From JAAYDK01 sp964543935 (GTDB taxonomy: Bacteria; Spirochaetota; Spirochaetia; Sphaerochaetales; Sphaerochaetaceae), in the NCBI GenBank assembly GCA_964543935.1, contig CAZJAK010000003.1, positions 12,723 to 76,722 on the forward strand: a stretch of 64,000 nucleotides of DNA, given 5' to 3'. The notes below the pieces were generated by a model. It saw only the letters and a list, made by a program, of their open reading frames with translations, did no database searches and was not told the DNA's origin. The position numbers and the translations under genes are program-made. Shown here piece by piece: positions 34,080 through 42,615 of this stretch (the first letter of the stretch is position 1; the number at the start of each line of letters is the position of its first letter).

Positions 34080-35889
34080 CGGACGATCTCCCTTGATGGC
34101 GCAGCCTGACCATGAGGATCGCCAAATCTCCGGTACGAACGCCTGAAATCCGGCCGGCTTGCCCCACTGAGGCCGGTTGCACCGCCTTGAGTTTCTCGCG
34201 GGCTTCGGTCGACAACCCATCGACGCGATCGTAATCGAATCCGGCCGGTATCGCGATACGTTCCATGCGAACGAACCGGTCGACCTGACGGTCCTGGCGA
34301 CGGATATAGCCTTCGTACTTTACATCCAAATTAGCTTGATAGCGCACGGTAGCCTCGAAATTGGCCAACGCCGGTATTTCGGAAGCCAAATCATCGATGG
34401 TGATCTCTGGCTTGCGTAGCAGCTCGATACCGGTACGTCCTTCGATTCTGGTTGCGGCCAATAACTCCTTGACTGCCGAGATATTGTGCAATTTTTCGAT
34501 CAAACGTTCCATGGCCTCGCTCGAGTGCAGACCAATGGCGAAACCTTTCGGAGTAAGCCGTTGATCCGAAGTATCGTGGCGCAAATTCAAGCGGTACTCG
34601 GCCCGCGATGTGAACATGCGGTAGGGTTCCTTGGTTCCTTTGGTCACCAAATCATCGATCAGCACCCCGGTGTATGCTTCGGTACGGGCCAAGATCAGTG
34701 GTGGTTCGCCCCTGAGGGCCAAAGCGGCATTGATGCCGGCCATCAGTCCTTGACAAGCCGCCTCCTCGTAGCCACTGGTGCCGTTAGTCTGACCGGCCAC
34801 AAACAGACGCTTGATCCGTTTGGTTTCCAACGAAAGGGACAGTTGCATCGGATCAAGGTAATCGTATTCCACAGCATAGGCCGGGCGCATGATTTCGGCG
34901 TGTCCGAGTCCGGCAATCGAATGGATGAAGGCCGCCTGCACGTCTTCGGGCAACGAAGACGACAATCCGTTCAAGTACATTTCCTCGCTGCCGACCCCTT
35001 CCGGTTCCACGAATATTTGATGCCGGTCGCGATCGGGAAACCGTACGACTTTGTCTTCGATCGAGGGGCAGTAACGGGGACCGCGCCCGACGATTTTACC
35101 GCCGTACAATGGCGAGCGATGGATGTTGGCCCGGATGATCGCATGGGTGGTCTCATTGGTCCAGGTGATATGGCAATCGAGCGACGGCCGTTCAACCGCC
35201 GGATAATCGAACGAGAACGGTAACATCGGCAGGTCGCCCGGTTGCACGAGCATGGCTTCGAAATCCAAACTCGATTGTCTGACTCGGGCAGGTGTGCCTG
35301 TCTTGAGCCGGCCGACCGTGAAGCCTTTGGCCCGCAAGGCCGTACCCAAACCGACCGCAGCGGGTTCACCCAAACGTCCCGACGGCGCATCGTATTCACC
35401 GATGAAAATCCTTGCCTCCATGAAAGTGCCGGTGGTGAGCACAACCGTCTTTGCGCTGATACGATGGCCTCGTTCGGTCACCACACCGCACACAACACTT
35501 CCATTTTCTTCTGTAAGGATATCGGTGACGGTATCCTGAAACAGTGCCAAACCATGTTGCGCCTCGAGGGTCTGCTTGGCATTGCGGTGGTAGGTGAACT
35601 TGTCGGCTTGGGCTCGCGGGGCTTGCACGGCCGGACCGCGATGACGGTTCAAGATGCGGTATTGGATCATGGACTTGTCGATCAAATGTCCCATCTCGCC
35701 GCCGAGGGCATCGACCTCCCGCACAAGATTCCCTTTCGAGAGTCCACCCACGGCCGGATTGCACGACAACCGGCCGATGGCATCTAAGCTTTGTGTGATG
35801 ATGAGGGTGGAACACCCCATGCGGGCAAGCGCTAAAGCGGCCTCGATGCCGGCATGCCCCGCCCCTATGACGATTGCATCGTAATCCAT
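34066..35889 (-). CDS. mnmG: tRNA uridine 5-carboxymethylaminomethyl modification enzyme MnmG
   Basis: A 607-residue FAD protein (formerly GidA) that with MnmE installs the cmnm5 group on wobble U34. It has the FAD dinucleotide motif VIGAGHAGIEAA at the N terminus, the CNPAVGG and GPAVQAPRAQADK segments, and a C-terminal helical domain that contacts MnmE. AGGGA precedes ATG 35889. It starts one base after mnmE ends, so the two subunits are produced from one transcript. Confidence 0.98.
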   Translation of the reverse strand: MDYDAIVIGAGHAGIEAALALARMGCSTLIITQSLDAIGRLSCNPAVGGLSKGNLVREVDALGGEMGHLIDKSMIQYRILNRHRGPAVQAPRAQADKFTYHRNAKQTLEAQHGLALFQDTVTDILTEENGSVVCGVVTERGHRISAKTVVLTTGTFMEARIFIGEYDAPSGRLGEPAAVGLGTALRAKGFTVGRLKTGTPARVRQSSLDFEAMLVQPGDLPMLPFSFDYPAVERPSLDCHITWTNETTHAIIRANIHRSPLYGGKIVGRGPRYCPSIEDKVVRFPDRDRHQIFVEPEGVGSEEMYLNGLSSSLPEDVQAAFIHSIAGLGHAEIMRPAYAVEYDYLDPMQLSLSLETKRIKRLFVAGQTNGTSGYEEAACQGLMAGINAALALRGEPPLILARTEAYTGVLIDDLVTKGTKEPYRMFTSRAEYRLNLRHDTSDQRLTPKGFAIGLHSSEAMERLIEKLHNISAVKELLAATRIEGRTGIELLRKPEITIDDLASEIPALANFEATVRYQANLDVKYEGYIRRQDRQVDRFVRMERIAIPAGFDYDRVDGLSTEAREKLKAVQPASVGQAGRISGVRTGDLAILMVRLRHQGRSSDVDA

Positions 35890-35890
35890 A

Positions 35891-37261
35891 TCATTTCCCT
35901 ACGCAGAATCCGCTGAAGATCCTGTCCAAGATGTCATCGGAAGCCACCTCACCGGTCAGGCTTCCCAAGGCATCGACAGCTTCACTGAGATCGAGTGCCA
36001 CGATATCCAAAGGAACAGCCGAACGGGCGAAGTTGACGGCCGAGTCTATCGCTTGAAGCGCGCGCTCAACCGCATCGTGTTGCCGTTGCGATTCGATGAC
36101 CACATCGGCGCTCTCGGTACTCAAGCGGTCCAGTTTCAACCGCCGGGCCATCTCTTCGAGCAATGCCACCATGCCCGATCCGGTTTTGGCACTGATTGCA
36201 ATGCTGCCGGCCGGGGCATGCTCTCGGACGGCGACATCGGCCTTGTTCCACACCACGATGCAGCGCTTGTCGTCCATCAAGCGCTTGACTGCCTCGCTGG
36301 CATGCCTGATTTCGGTTCCATCGATCATCAACAGGATGAGGTCGGCTTGGTCGAGCAAAAGAGCGGTGCGGTGGATCCCCTCCTTCTCGACGGAGTCGGA
36401 GGCTTGCTCACGCAAACCGGCCGTATCGTACAAACGGACGGGGATTCCTGCGACCGTCATGGCCGCTTCGATGAAGTCGCGGGTGGTACCGTGCTGATCG
36501 GAAACGATCGACCGCTCTTGGCGGAGCAACAGGTTGAACAAGGTCGACTTGCCGGCGTTGGTCGATCCAGCAATCACGACCTTGGCCCCTTGCGCGTAGA
36601 GCTTGCCGACGTGGTAGGTGGCCGCCAGTGCTTCAAGTCGCTCTTTGGCTTGGGCCAACCGGTCGAACGGGAAATCGAACTGGTCGGGCAATTCGTCCTC
36701 GGCGTAGTCGAGTTGGACTTCCACCGCTGCCAACACATCAAGCACGGCTTGTTTGATCGCTTCGATTCTGGCAAACAAGGCCCCTTCAAGACGATTCAAT
36801 GCCAAAGCACGGGCTGTGTTCGACCTGGAAGCCACTATTTCTCGTACAGCCTCCGCTTGGGTCAAATCCATCCTACCGTGCATGAAGGCTCGGAACGTGA
36901 ACTCCCCGGGTGCGGCCGGGCGCATACCGGCGTGTTCGAGCAAGGCTAAAATCTGCTCGATTCCGATCGTGCTGCCATGCACCGACAGCTCGGCACTCTC
37001 CTCGCCGGTGTAACCGCGACCGTCTTTGAACAAGGCCACCACCACTTCATCGACATGGGCAGCCGAAAGCGGATCCACGAGAAAGCCGTGGACCAAGCTG
37101 TGCGAGGGAGCCTTGTGCAATGCATTCGGTCGGTCGAACAGCGTAGCTAAGCGGTCAAGCGAACCTTCGCCTGAAATCCTGATCACGGCAAGGGCGCTGT
37201 TGCCCCACGGGGTCGCCAGAGCATAGATGATGTCTTTGGTGTCGTATACATCCGTTTCCAC
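35891..37261 (-). CDS. mnmE: tRNA modification GTPase MnmE
   Basis: A 456-residue GTPase (TrmE), partner of MnmG. It has an N-terminal folate-binding domain (YALATPWGNSALAVIRISG), a helical domain interrupted by a G domain with P-loop GSTNAGKS, switch DTAGLRE and NKAD, and the C-terminal CVGK, whose Cys is needed for activity. GTG 37261 gives the correct length; the frame's upstream extension is not supported. There is no Shine-Dalgarno, but a TGGACA-17-TATACT promoter ends seven bases before the GTG, so this is a predicted leaderless mRNA and the head of the 17-kb run. Confidence 0.96.
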   Translation of the reverse strand: METDVYDTKDIIYALATPWGNSALAVIRISGEGSLDRLATLFDRPNALHKAPSHSLVHGFLVDPLSAAHVDEVVVALFKDGRGYTGEESAELSVHGSTIGIEQILALLEHAGMRPAAPGEFTFRAFMHGRMDLTQAEAVREIVASRSNTARALALNRLEGALFARIEAIKQAVLDVLAAVEVQLDYAEDELPDQFDFPFDRLAQAKERLEALAATYHVGKLYAQGAKVVIAGSTNAGKSTLFNLLLRQERSIVSDQHGTTRDFIEAAMTVAGIPVRLYDTAGLREQASDSVEKEGIHRTALLLDQADLILLMIDGTEIRHASEAVKRLMDDKRCIVVWNKADVAVREHAPAGSIAISAKTGSGMVALLEEMARRLKLDRLSTESADVVIESQRQHDAVERALQAIDSAVNFARSAVPLDIVALDLSEAVDALGSLTGEVASDDILDRIFSGFCVGK

Positions 37262-37268
37262 TCCAACG

Positions 37269-37353
37269 AGTATACTTAAGTGGCCCGGCAGTGTCCATGA
37301 CAGGACCCTGTGGTGCTCGCTTCCTTTACAAAACGGCCCTGTCCCGCTACTAT
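37269..37353. promoter_or_regulatory. Divergent leaderless promoters of mnmE and epmA
   Basis: Minus strand: TGGACA (37292-37297), 17 bases, TATACT (37269-37274), then 7 bases to the GTG of mnmE. Plus strand: TTTACA (37325-37330), 17 bases, TACTAT (37348-37353), then 6 bases to the ATG of epmA. Neither gene has a Shine-Dalgarno. A 12-base imperfect palindrome, ACAGGACCCTGT (37300-37311), lies between the two -35 boxes. Confidence 0.5.
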
Positions 37354-37359
37354 CGGCGC

Positions 37360-38343
37360 ATGGACATCCAAGCAATCGAAGGGCGCAGCGACCTCATGCA
37401 AGCGATGCGCGACTGGTTCAGGACGCATGCCTACCTCGAAGTCTCCACACCGACGTTGGCGACCGATTTGATCCCCGAGCCGACCATCCAAAATTTTTCC
37501 ACGACCTTGGTCAGCGAATTCCTCGGCGATCGTGAATTCTATTTGATCCCCTCCCCCGAAATCCACATGAAAAACATCATTGCCGAGACCAAGCGCAGCA
37601 TCTATCAATTTTCCCGTTGCTTCCGCAACAGCGAGCAAGTCGGCAACCTCCACAATCCCGAATTCACCATGCTCGAATATTACACGATGGGAGCTGATGA
37701 CGAAGACTCGATCGGCATCACCGAGGAATTGTTGGCAGCCACAGCACTGCCCGGCACACCACAGGAGGTCAAACCCCCGTTTCGGAGGATGACAGTGGCC
37801 GAAGCTTGCCGGACGTATGCCGGATTCGATCTTGCCCGCAACCAAAATCCTGCCGACCTGAGGTCAGTAGCGAAGGGTTTGGGGCTTCAGACACCACCGG
37901 GCGGGGAGAGTTGGGAGGACACCTTCAACCGGATCTTCCTCAATGTTGTCGAGCCCAACCTCCCGCAAGAACGCCCGCTGGTCTTGCAAGACTACCCCAT
38001 GCAGATCGAGTGCTTGGCACGGCGCAAGGGCAAGAGTCCTTATCGACGCCGTTGGGAGTTGTACATGCAGGGAGTCGAGGTGGCCAATTGTTATGATGAG
38101 GAGACCGATACCGCCATCATCGCCGACTATTACCGCCGTCAATCGGCCGTGTTGGCCGCACAACGAGCCGGCAGCCCGGCCGTGATTCCCGATACCGATC
38201 CCTCATTCGCCACGATGTTCGGCCCATCGTATCCGTCATGCTCGGGAGTGGCGCTAGGATTCGACCGTTTGCTCATGCTCCAATTGGGGCGCAAGAGTCT
38301 GAGGGGGGTGATTTTATTTTCACTTTCCGATATACTCGGCTGA
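37360..38343 (+). CDS. epmA: EF-P--(R)-beta-lysine ligase (EpmA/PoxA)
   Basis: A 327-residue class II lysyl-tRNA synthetase-like enzyme without the anticodon-binding domain; it attaches beta-lysine to EF-P. Class II motifs are visible: FRTHAYLEVSTPTL (motif 1), FRNSEQVGNLHNPEFTMLEYY (motif 2 region) and GVALGFDRLLML (motif 3). Length matches E. coli EpmA (325). EF-P follows 56 bases downstream and EpmB is encoded nearby, confirming the pathway. The upstream 23-residue extension is rejected because the promoter lies inside it. Confidence 0.93.
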   Translation: MDIQAIEGRSDLMQAMRDWFRTHAYLEVSTPTLATDLIPEPTIQNFSTTLVSEFLGDREFYLIPSPEIHMKNIIAETKRSIYQFSRCFRNSEQVGNLHNPEFTMLEYYTMGADDEDSIGITEELLAATALPGTPQEVKPPFRRMTVAEACRTYAGFDLARNQNPADLRSVAKGLGLQTPPGGESWEDTFNRIFLNVVEPNLPQERPLVLQDYPMQIECLARRKGKSPYRRRWELYMQGVEVANCYDEETDTAIIADYYRRQSAVLAAQRAGSPAVIPDTDPSFATMFGPSYPSCSGVALGFDRLLMLQLGRKSLRGVILFSLSDILG

Positions 38344-38399
38344 TGTTGTGATTCCTGGTGCGCCGGCTGTCGCCGAGCGCCTACATATAAGAGGTTTGT

Positions 38400-38963
38400 A
38401 TGATTAAAGCTGGTCAAATCGACAAGGGAACAGCACTGCTGATCAAAGGGCAGCCGTTCATCTGCGTGGAAAGGGAATTCGTGAATCCCGGCAAGGGGTC
38501 TGCTTTCGTCCGTCTCAAGCTCAAGAGCCCTTCGACCGGGCAGACGTTGCGCGAAACCATGAAGTCGCAGGACAACGCCGAGGACATCACTGTTGAGGAT
38601 CGTGACTGCCAATACCTGTACAACGACGGTGAAAATTTCCACTTCATGATGACCGAGACCTACGAGCAGATCGAGATCCCCATGGCCACCTTCGAAGATT
38701 ACCAATACATCATGAAAGATGGCGAAACCTACCGGGTCACATTCTGGGAGCACACTCCGCTGGACATCCAAGTTCCCTCGAAAGTCATCTTCACTGTTGC
38801 CGAAGCCGAGGAAGCCATCAAGGGCGACACCGTCACCGGAGCCACCAAAATGGTCACCACCGAAACCGGACTGAAGGTCCGAGTCCCCATTTTCATCAAG
38901 CAAGGCGAGAAAATCTTGGTCAACACAGAAAGCAAGGAGTACTTGGAACGGGTCAACAAATGA
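38400..38963 (+). CDS. efp: Translation elongation factor P
   Basis: A 187-residue three-domain factor that rescues ribosomes stalled at polyproline. The modification loop reads NPGKGSAF with Lys32 at the site equivalent to E. coli K34, matching the local EpmA/EpmB enzymes. The end of domain III has the usual VRVPIFIKQGEKILVNTESKEY. AGAGG lies six bases before ATG 38400. A strong terminator follows at 38984. The window's own Pro-rich protein (42616) and other envelope proteins are plausible clients. Confidence 0.97.
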   Translation: MIKAGQIDKGTALLIKGQPFICVEREFVNPGKGSAFVRLKLKSPSTGQTLRETMKSQDNAEDITVEDRDCQYLYNDGENFHFMMTETYEQIEIPMATFEDYQYIMKDGETYRVTFWEHTPLDIQVPSKVIFTVAEAEEAIKGDTVTGATKMVTTETGLKVRVPIFIKQGEKILVNTESKEYLERVNK

Positions 38964-38983
38964 CTGTTCGAGACTATGCAAGA

Positions 38984-39017
38984 AAGAGACTGGTTTTCAC
39001 ACCAGTCTTTTTCTTTT
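38984..39017 (+). terminator. Intrinsic terminator of efp
   Basis: AGACTGGT (38987-38994) pairs with ACCAGTCT (39001-39008) over a six-base loop; the stem extends by further A-U and G-U pairs, and TTTTCTTTT follows. It ends the epmA-efp transcript just before the convergent AraC-type gene. Confidence 0.88.
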
Positions 39018-39029
39018 GATGCTGTTCCT

Positions 39030-39959
39030 TTAGACGATCGGTTTGACGTTTGCCAACGGTTTGACTGCTCGGGCTTCGATGTAGCCCCGGTAACCCATCG
39101 GAGCCAACTGGAAACGGGGAGATTCCTCGTCAGCCCATTGGAATCCGTACAGGGCCGGATCGAAGCTTTTCATCACTCCCCACACGTCGGTGATGGCTGC
39201 CTCAAACCGCTCCTCTTCGAATGGAGGTCCTTGGAACACCATGAAGGCCCCTGCCGGCATAGCCATCAGGGAGAATCCTTCGGGGACCTCCCCGGTGAAA
39301 CTTGAGGCCACTTCAACTCCCTGGGCATACTCCCCCGTCCCGGCTGGCCGCAACCGTTCGGGAAACCATAAACCGACCGGCTCGTAGAGCGCCTCCTTCA
39401 CTGCCGCCAAGATGTCCCACACGCCACAACCATTCTCTTCGCAATACTCGAAGTAGTGGCTGGCCCGCTTGGCGAACTTCACGATGAGCTTACGTTCAGG
39501 CCGTTGGACTACCTGGACAAACACCGTCATGGGTTTCTGATCAGAATTCATGACTTCTCCCCTTTGTATGGATTTCCATCGCTTCCGCAACTGCGGAGGG
39601 AGGAATACGGGCACTGGCTGCCCTTCTTGCCTGAAACGGCTTGGACTCATTCCGAATTCGCGCGAGAATGCCCGCGTGAATCCTTCGTGCGAATCGAAGG
39701 TGAAGTCGAAGGCGACATCGACGATTTTCACAGCGCTGTCGCCTAACCGTCGGGCCGCTTCGGTCAAGCGCATCCGCCGGATGTAGGTGAACGGCGCAAG
39801 ACCCAAACGTTCCTTGAACAGTCGGGCGCAATGCCACGGCGAGTATTGTCCCGCGTCGGCCAGGTCTCGTAACGTGATGACCTGGTCGAGATGGGACTCG
39901 ATGTAGGCCACCATGCGTGAGACCACCCTGTCATGGACATCTTCCACGTGTTCCTCCAT
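39030..39959 (-). CDS. AraC-type regulator with GyrI-like ligand-binding domain
   Basis: A 309-residue protein. Residues 1-110 contain two helix-turn-helix units of the AraC family (ITLRDLADAGQYSPWHCARLFKERLG and IVDVAFDFTFDSHEGFTRAFSREFGMSPSRFR). Residues about 150-309 form a GyrI-like effector-binding domain (KYxEY-like YFEYCEENGCGVWDIL and MPAGAFMVFQGPPFEE), as in Rob and BmrR-type multidrug regulators. It probably senses small hydrophobic compounds. The start is uncertain (ATG 39959 or GTG 39980); neither has a good Shine-Dalgarno. It follows epmB by 25 bases. Its position within the EF-P island is probably incidental. Confidence 0.88.
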   Translation of the reverse strand: MEEHVEDVHDRVVSRMVAYIESHLDQVITLRDLADAGQYSPWHCARLFKERLGLAPFTYIRRMRLTEAARRLGDSAVKIVDVAFDFTFDSHEGFTRAFSREFGMSPSRFRQEGQPVPVFLPPQLRKRWKSIQRGEVMNSDQKPMTVFVQVVQRPERKLIVKFAKRASHYFEYCEENGCGVWDILAAVKEALYEPVGLWFPERLRPAGTGEYAQGVEVASSFTGEVPEGFSLMAMPAGAFMVFQGPPFEEERFEAAITDVWGVMKSFDPALYGFQWADEESPRFQLAPMGYRGYIEARAVKPLANVKPIV

Positions 39960-39984
39960 CGCTACAGTAACGCACTGCACCCTT

Positions 39985-41085
39985 TTATGCTTGACTGTCC
40001 TTGCTCAGTTGCACTGGCGGATCATCGTAGGTGCGTATCGAGCCGTCGACAGTCTTGAACATCCAAGCCCCCCGTGAATCTCGGCCTACCATATAATGCC
40101 GTCCAAGAGGAACCTTGCCGCCCCCTTGTGGCAGGTCTACGGCATAGACCGGCATGGCCAACCCCGACAGGCGGCGGCGCAACTCTTCTTCCAAGCGCAA
40201 ACCTTCCTCAATCGGCACGCGCAGGTGGGCAGTCCCACCAACTAGGTCCCCTTGGAAGAGGTAATAGGGTTTGACTCTGATCGAAACCAGTCGTTCCATC
40301 AGGGCGGCCAATACATCCGCATCATCGTTGACGCCCTTGAGCAGGACAGTCTGGTTCATAGCCGGTATTCCCGCATCGATGAAACGCGCTACGGCTTCGC
40401 TGCTTTGGCATGTAATTTCCCGAGGATGGTTGAATTGGGTGAACAGGTAGAACGGGGCGCTCCGGTAGCGCCCGAGCATCGTGATCAAGGCTTCGGTCAC
40501 CCGTGACGGAAGGGTCACCGGGATACGGGTGCAGATGCGGATGACCAGATCGGGTCTGACTTCACGAAAGCGAGCGATCATCCGTTCCAGATTCGAATCG
40601 GATAGGGTCAACGGATCACCCCCGGTCAACAATAGTTCCTTGATCCCGGCATGGAAACCGACGTACTGCACGGCTGCTTCGAGTTCAGCTTCGCTCGCTG
40701 GACCCGTACTGCCTCCGGAGAACCGGCGGCGAAAGCAATGGCGGCAGTAAGTGGCGCAGATATCGGTGACCAAGAATGCCGCCCTGCTTGCATAGCGGTG
40801 AATCAACCGCGCAGTGGCCGAATGGCTCACTTCCGCCAAGGGATCGGTCGATTCCGAAGTGTACGAAACCAACTCCTCGACAGACGGCACTACTTGACGC
40901 CGGATCGGATCGCGTTCATCGGCCGCATCGATGAGGGAAAAATAATAAGGACTGATCAACACGGGCAATGTCGCATCGGTCTCGTGCCAAGCACGTTCCT
41001 GTCCGGTCAGTTCCAAGCGCTCGCTCAACGAACGCATCGAGCCAATCGCAGCACTCCCATCGGGAAGGTCATCATTCACATCCAT
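39985..41085 (-). CDS. epmB: EpmB/lysine 2,3-aminomutase family radical SAM enzyme
   Basis: A 366-residue radical SAM, PLP-dependent enzyme that converts alpha-lysine to (R)-beta-lysine for EF-P. The [4Fe-4S] motif CATYCRHC has C110, C114 and C117; SAM-binding TGGDPL follows at 154-159; the PLP Lys is K324 in DLPQGGGKV. It lacks the Cys-rich zinc tail of clostridial lysine aminomutase, fitting EpmB. The neighbouring epmA and efp support this over catabolic KamA. No Shine-Dalgarno precedes ATG 41085; a weak TGGACT-17-TACATC promoter ends six bases upstream. Confidence 0.9.
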   Translation of the reverse strand: MDVNDDLPDGSAAIGSMRSLSERLELTGQERAWHETDATLPVLISPYYFSLIDAADERDPIRRQVVPSVEELVSYTSESTDPLAEVSHSATARLIHRYASRAAFLVTDICATYCRHCFRRRFSGGSTGPASEAELEAAVQYVGFHAGIKELLLTGGDPLTLSDSNLERMIARFREVRPDLVIRICTRIPVTLPSRVTEALITMLGRYRSAPFYLFTQFNHPREITCQSSEAVARFIDAGIPAMNQTVLLKGVNDDADVLAALMERLVSIRVKPYYLFQGDLVGGTAHLRVPIEEGLRLEEELRRRLSGLAMPVYAVDLPQGGGKVPLGRHYMVGRDSRGAWMFKTVDGSIRTYDDPPVQLSKDSQA

Positions 41086-41120
41086 GAGGATGATGTACCA
41101 GATATCGCCACAAGAGTCCA

Positions 41121-41149
41121 GTTTGCACAGGCACGCTTATTGTTTGCAC
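41121..41149 (+). promoter_or_regulatory. Direct repeats upstream of the MFS gene
   Basis: GTTTGCAC occurs at 41121-41128 and again at 41142-41149, exactly 21 bases apart, two helical turns. The second copy lies in a possible -35 (TTGCAC), 17 bases before TACACT. A regulator binding both sites on one DNA face could control the MFS gene; nothing here identifies it. Confidence 0.4.
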
Positions 41150-41210
41150 GTCAGTCGAATTGCTGGTACACTCTCTCAAAGAAGACACACGAGAGCGAAG
41201 CGAGGAGCAT

Positions 41211-42548
41211 ATGGCTGGCACACATGAACGGAAAAGCATGAAAGGCTACTATCTCACCACATTCCTGATCGGTCTGGGTTTTTTCACGATGGGATTGATG
41301 GATCCCCTCTACGACACCTACGTTCCCAAGTTCTTGGAACGGTACATCGAGCAAAAGTCGTTGATCGGCACGATCATGACGCTGGACAACATCTTCGCCA
41401 TTTTCCTGATCCCGGTTTTCGCCGCCCTATCCGACAGAACCCGCACCCGCATAGGCCGTCGGATGCCCTTCATCATCACATTGCTGCCGTTGAGCGCGAT
41501 CGCTTTCGGTTTGATACCATTCACCGCCCTGAACTCATTGATCCTGCTTATCCTGATGGTGTTCGGCTTGAACATCTTCAAGCAATCGGTCCGCGGTCCG
41601 GTCGTCGCCCTGATGCCCGACATCATCCCCGGCGAAATCCGTTCGGAAGCCAACGGTGTGATCAACACGATGGGGGGCATCGCTACGATCGTGGGCACCC
41701 TGTTCTTGGCCCGCTTGATGAACGTCAAGCTCGACCTGCCCAAGTACGGACCGACCGATAGCATCTTGGCATTCCCTGTGGCCAGTGTGTTGGTCGTGGT
41801 AGCCGTCATCCTGCTGTTTTTGTTCGTCAAAGAGAAAAACGCCAACTACAGCGAGAAGGCAGCTAAAGAGCGGGTCCCCATCATCAAGTCGTTGAAGATG
41901 ATTTTCGGGGAGAAGGACAAGAGCGCCTTTTTCGTGTTGTTGTCGTTGTTGTTCTGGTTCATCGGGTATCAAGGAGTGCTGCCGTTTGTGGGCTTGTATT
42001 CCAAAAACATCCTCAGGACATCGCCCGCCAATGAAGCCTTGGCAGCCGGCATGGTGGGAGTATCTTATGCAATTTTTGCCATCCCCAGCGGCATCGTCGC
42101 CCACAAGATCGGACGACGCAAGACCATCAGGGGTGCTTTGATCGGGATCATGACAGTCTTGGTGCTCATCTTCGCCCACAATGTGTTCATGACAAACCCG
42201 GAGGCGACCCCGGCCGGCAGCTACGCCCCGATGGACATCACCTTGATCTCGTTCTGGCTGCTCATGTTCGTGTTCGGAACCTTCTGGGTGACGGTAATCA
42301 CCAACTCGTTTCCGATGCTGTGGCAAATGGCCGACTACGCCAACATGGGCATCTATACCGGCTTGTATTACTTCTTCTCACAATTGGCCTCGATCATTGC
42401 TCCACCGATCACGGGTGCGTTGATCGATACCTTCGGATACGGCACACTGTTCCTCTTTGCGGCAGCCTGCATGCTGGTGGCCTTCTTCTTGATGTCGAAA
42501 GTGACCCGTGGCGAACCCAAGGACGATGCCGCTCCTGTGGCTTCCTGA
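41211..42548 (+). CDS. MFS transporter (GPH/SLC45-like sugar transporter)
   Basis: A 445-residue membrane protein with twelve predicted helices. The loop 2-3 motif reads ALSDRTRTRIGRRMPFI, as in glycoside-pentoside-hexuronide and sucrose/maltose (SLC45) carriers, and the second half has HKIGRRKTIRG at the equivalent place. It is probably a cation-linked importer of an oligosaccharide or glycoside; the substrate is not visible. AGGAG lies close to ATG 41211; ATG 41238 is another candidate. A strong terminator follows. Confidence 0.82.
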   Translation: MAGTHERKSMKGYYLTTFLIGLGFFTMGLMDPLYDTYVPKFLERYIEQKSLIGTIMTLDNIFAIFLIPVFAALSDRTRTRIGRRMPFIITLLPLSAIAFGLIPFTALNSLILLILMVFGLNIFKQSVRGPVVALMPDIIPGEIRSEANGVINTMGGIATIVGTLFLARLMNVKLDLPKYGPTDSILAFPVASVLVVVAVILLFLFVKEKNANYSEKAAKERVPIIKSLKMIFGEKDKSAFFVLLSLLFWFIGYQGVLPFVGLYSKNILRTSPANEALAAGMVGVSYAIFAIPSGIVAHKIGRRKTIRGALIGIMTVLVLIFAHNVFMTNPEATPAGSYAPMDITLISFWLLMFVFGTFWVTVITNSFPMLWQMADYANMGIYTGLYYFFSQLASIIAPPITGALIDTFGYGTLFLFAAACMLVAFFLMSKVTRGEPKDDAAPVAS

Positions 42549-42568
42549 AAAGCACATCCTAAAACACC

Positions 42569-42605
42569 AACCGCCATGGATTTGCTGTCCATGGCGGTTT
42601 TTCTT
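42569..42605. terminator. Strong bidirectional-type terminator
   Basis: A perfect 12-base stem, AACCGCCATGGA (42569-42580) and TCCATGGCGGTT (42588-42599), with a seven-base loop and TTTTTCTT after it on the plus strand. AAAACACC lies on the other side, so it may also act weakly for the convergent gene ending at 42616. Confidence 0.92.
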
Positions 42606-42615
42606 GCTCGGTCGA

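Noticed and set aside
36053..36949. 298-residue plus-strand ORF inside mnmE
   Set aside because: Antisense shadow of a conserved GTPase gene.
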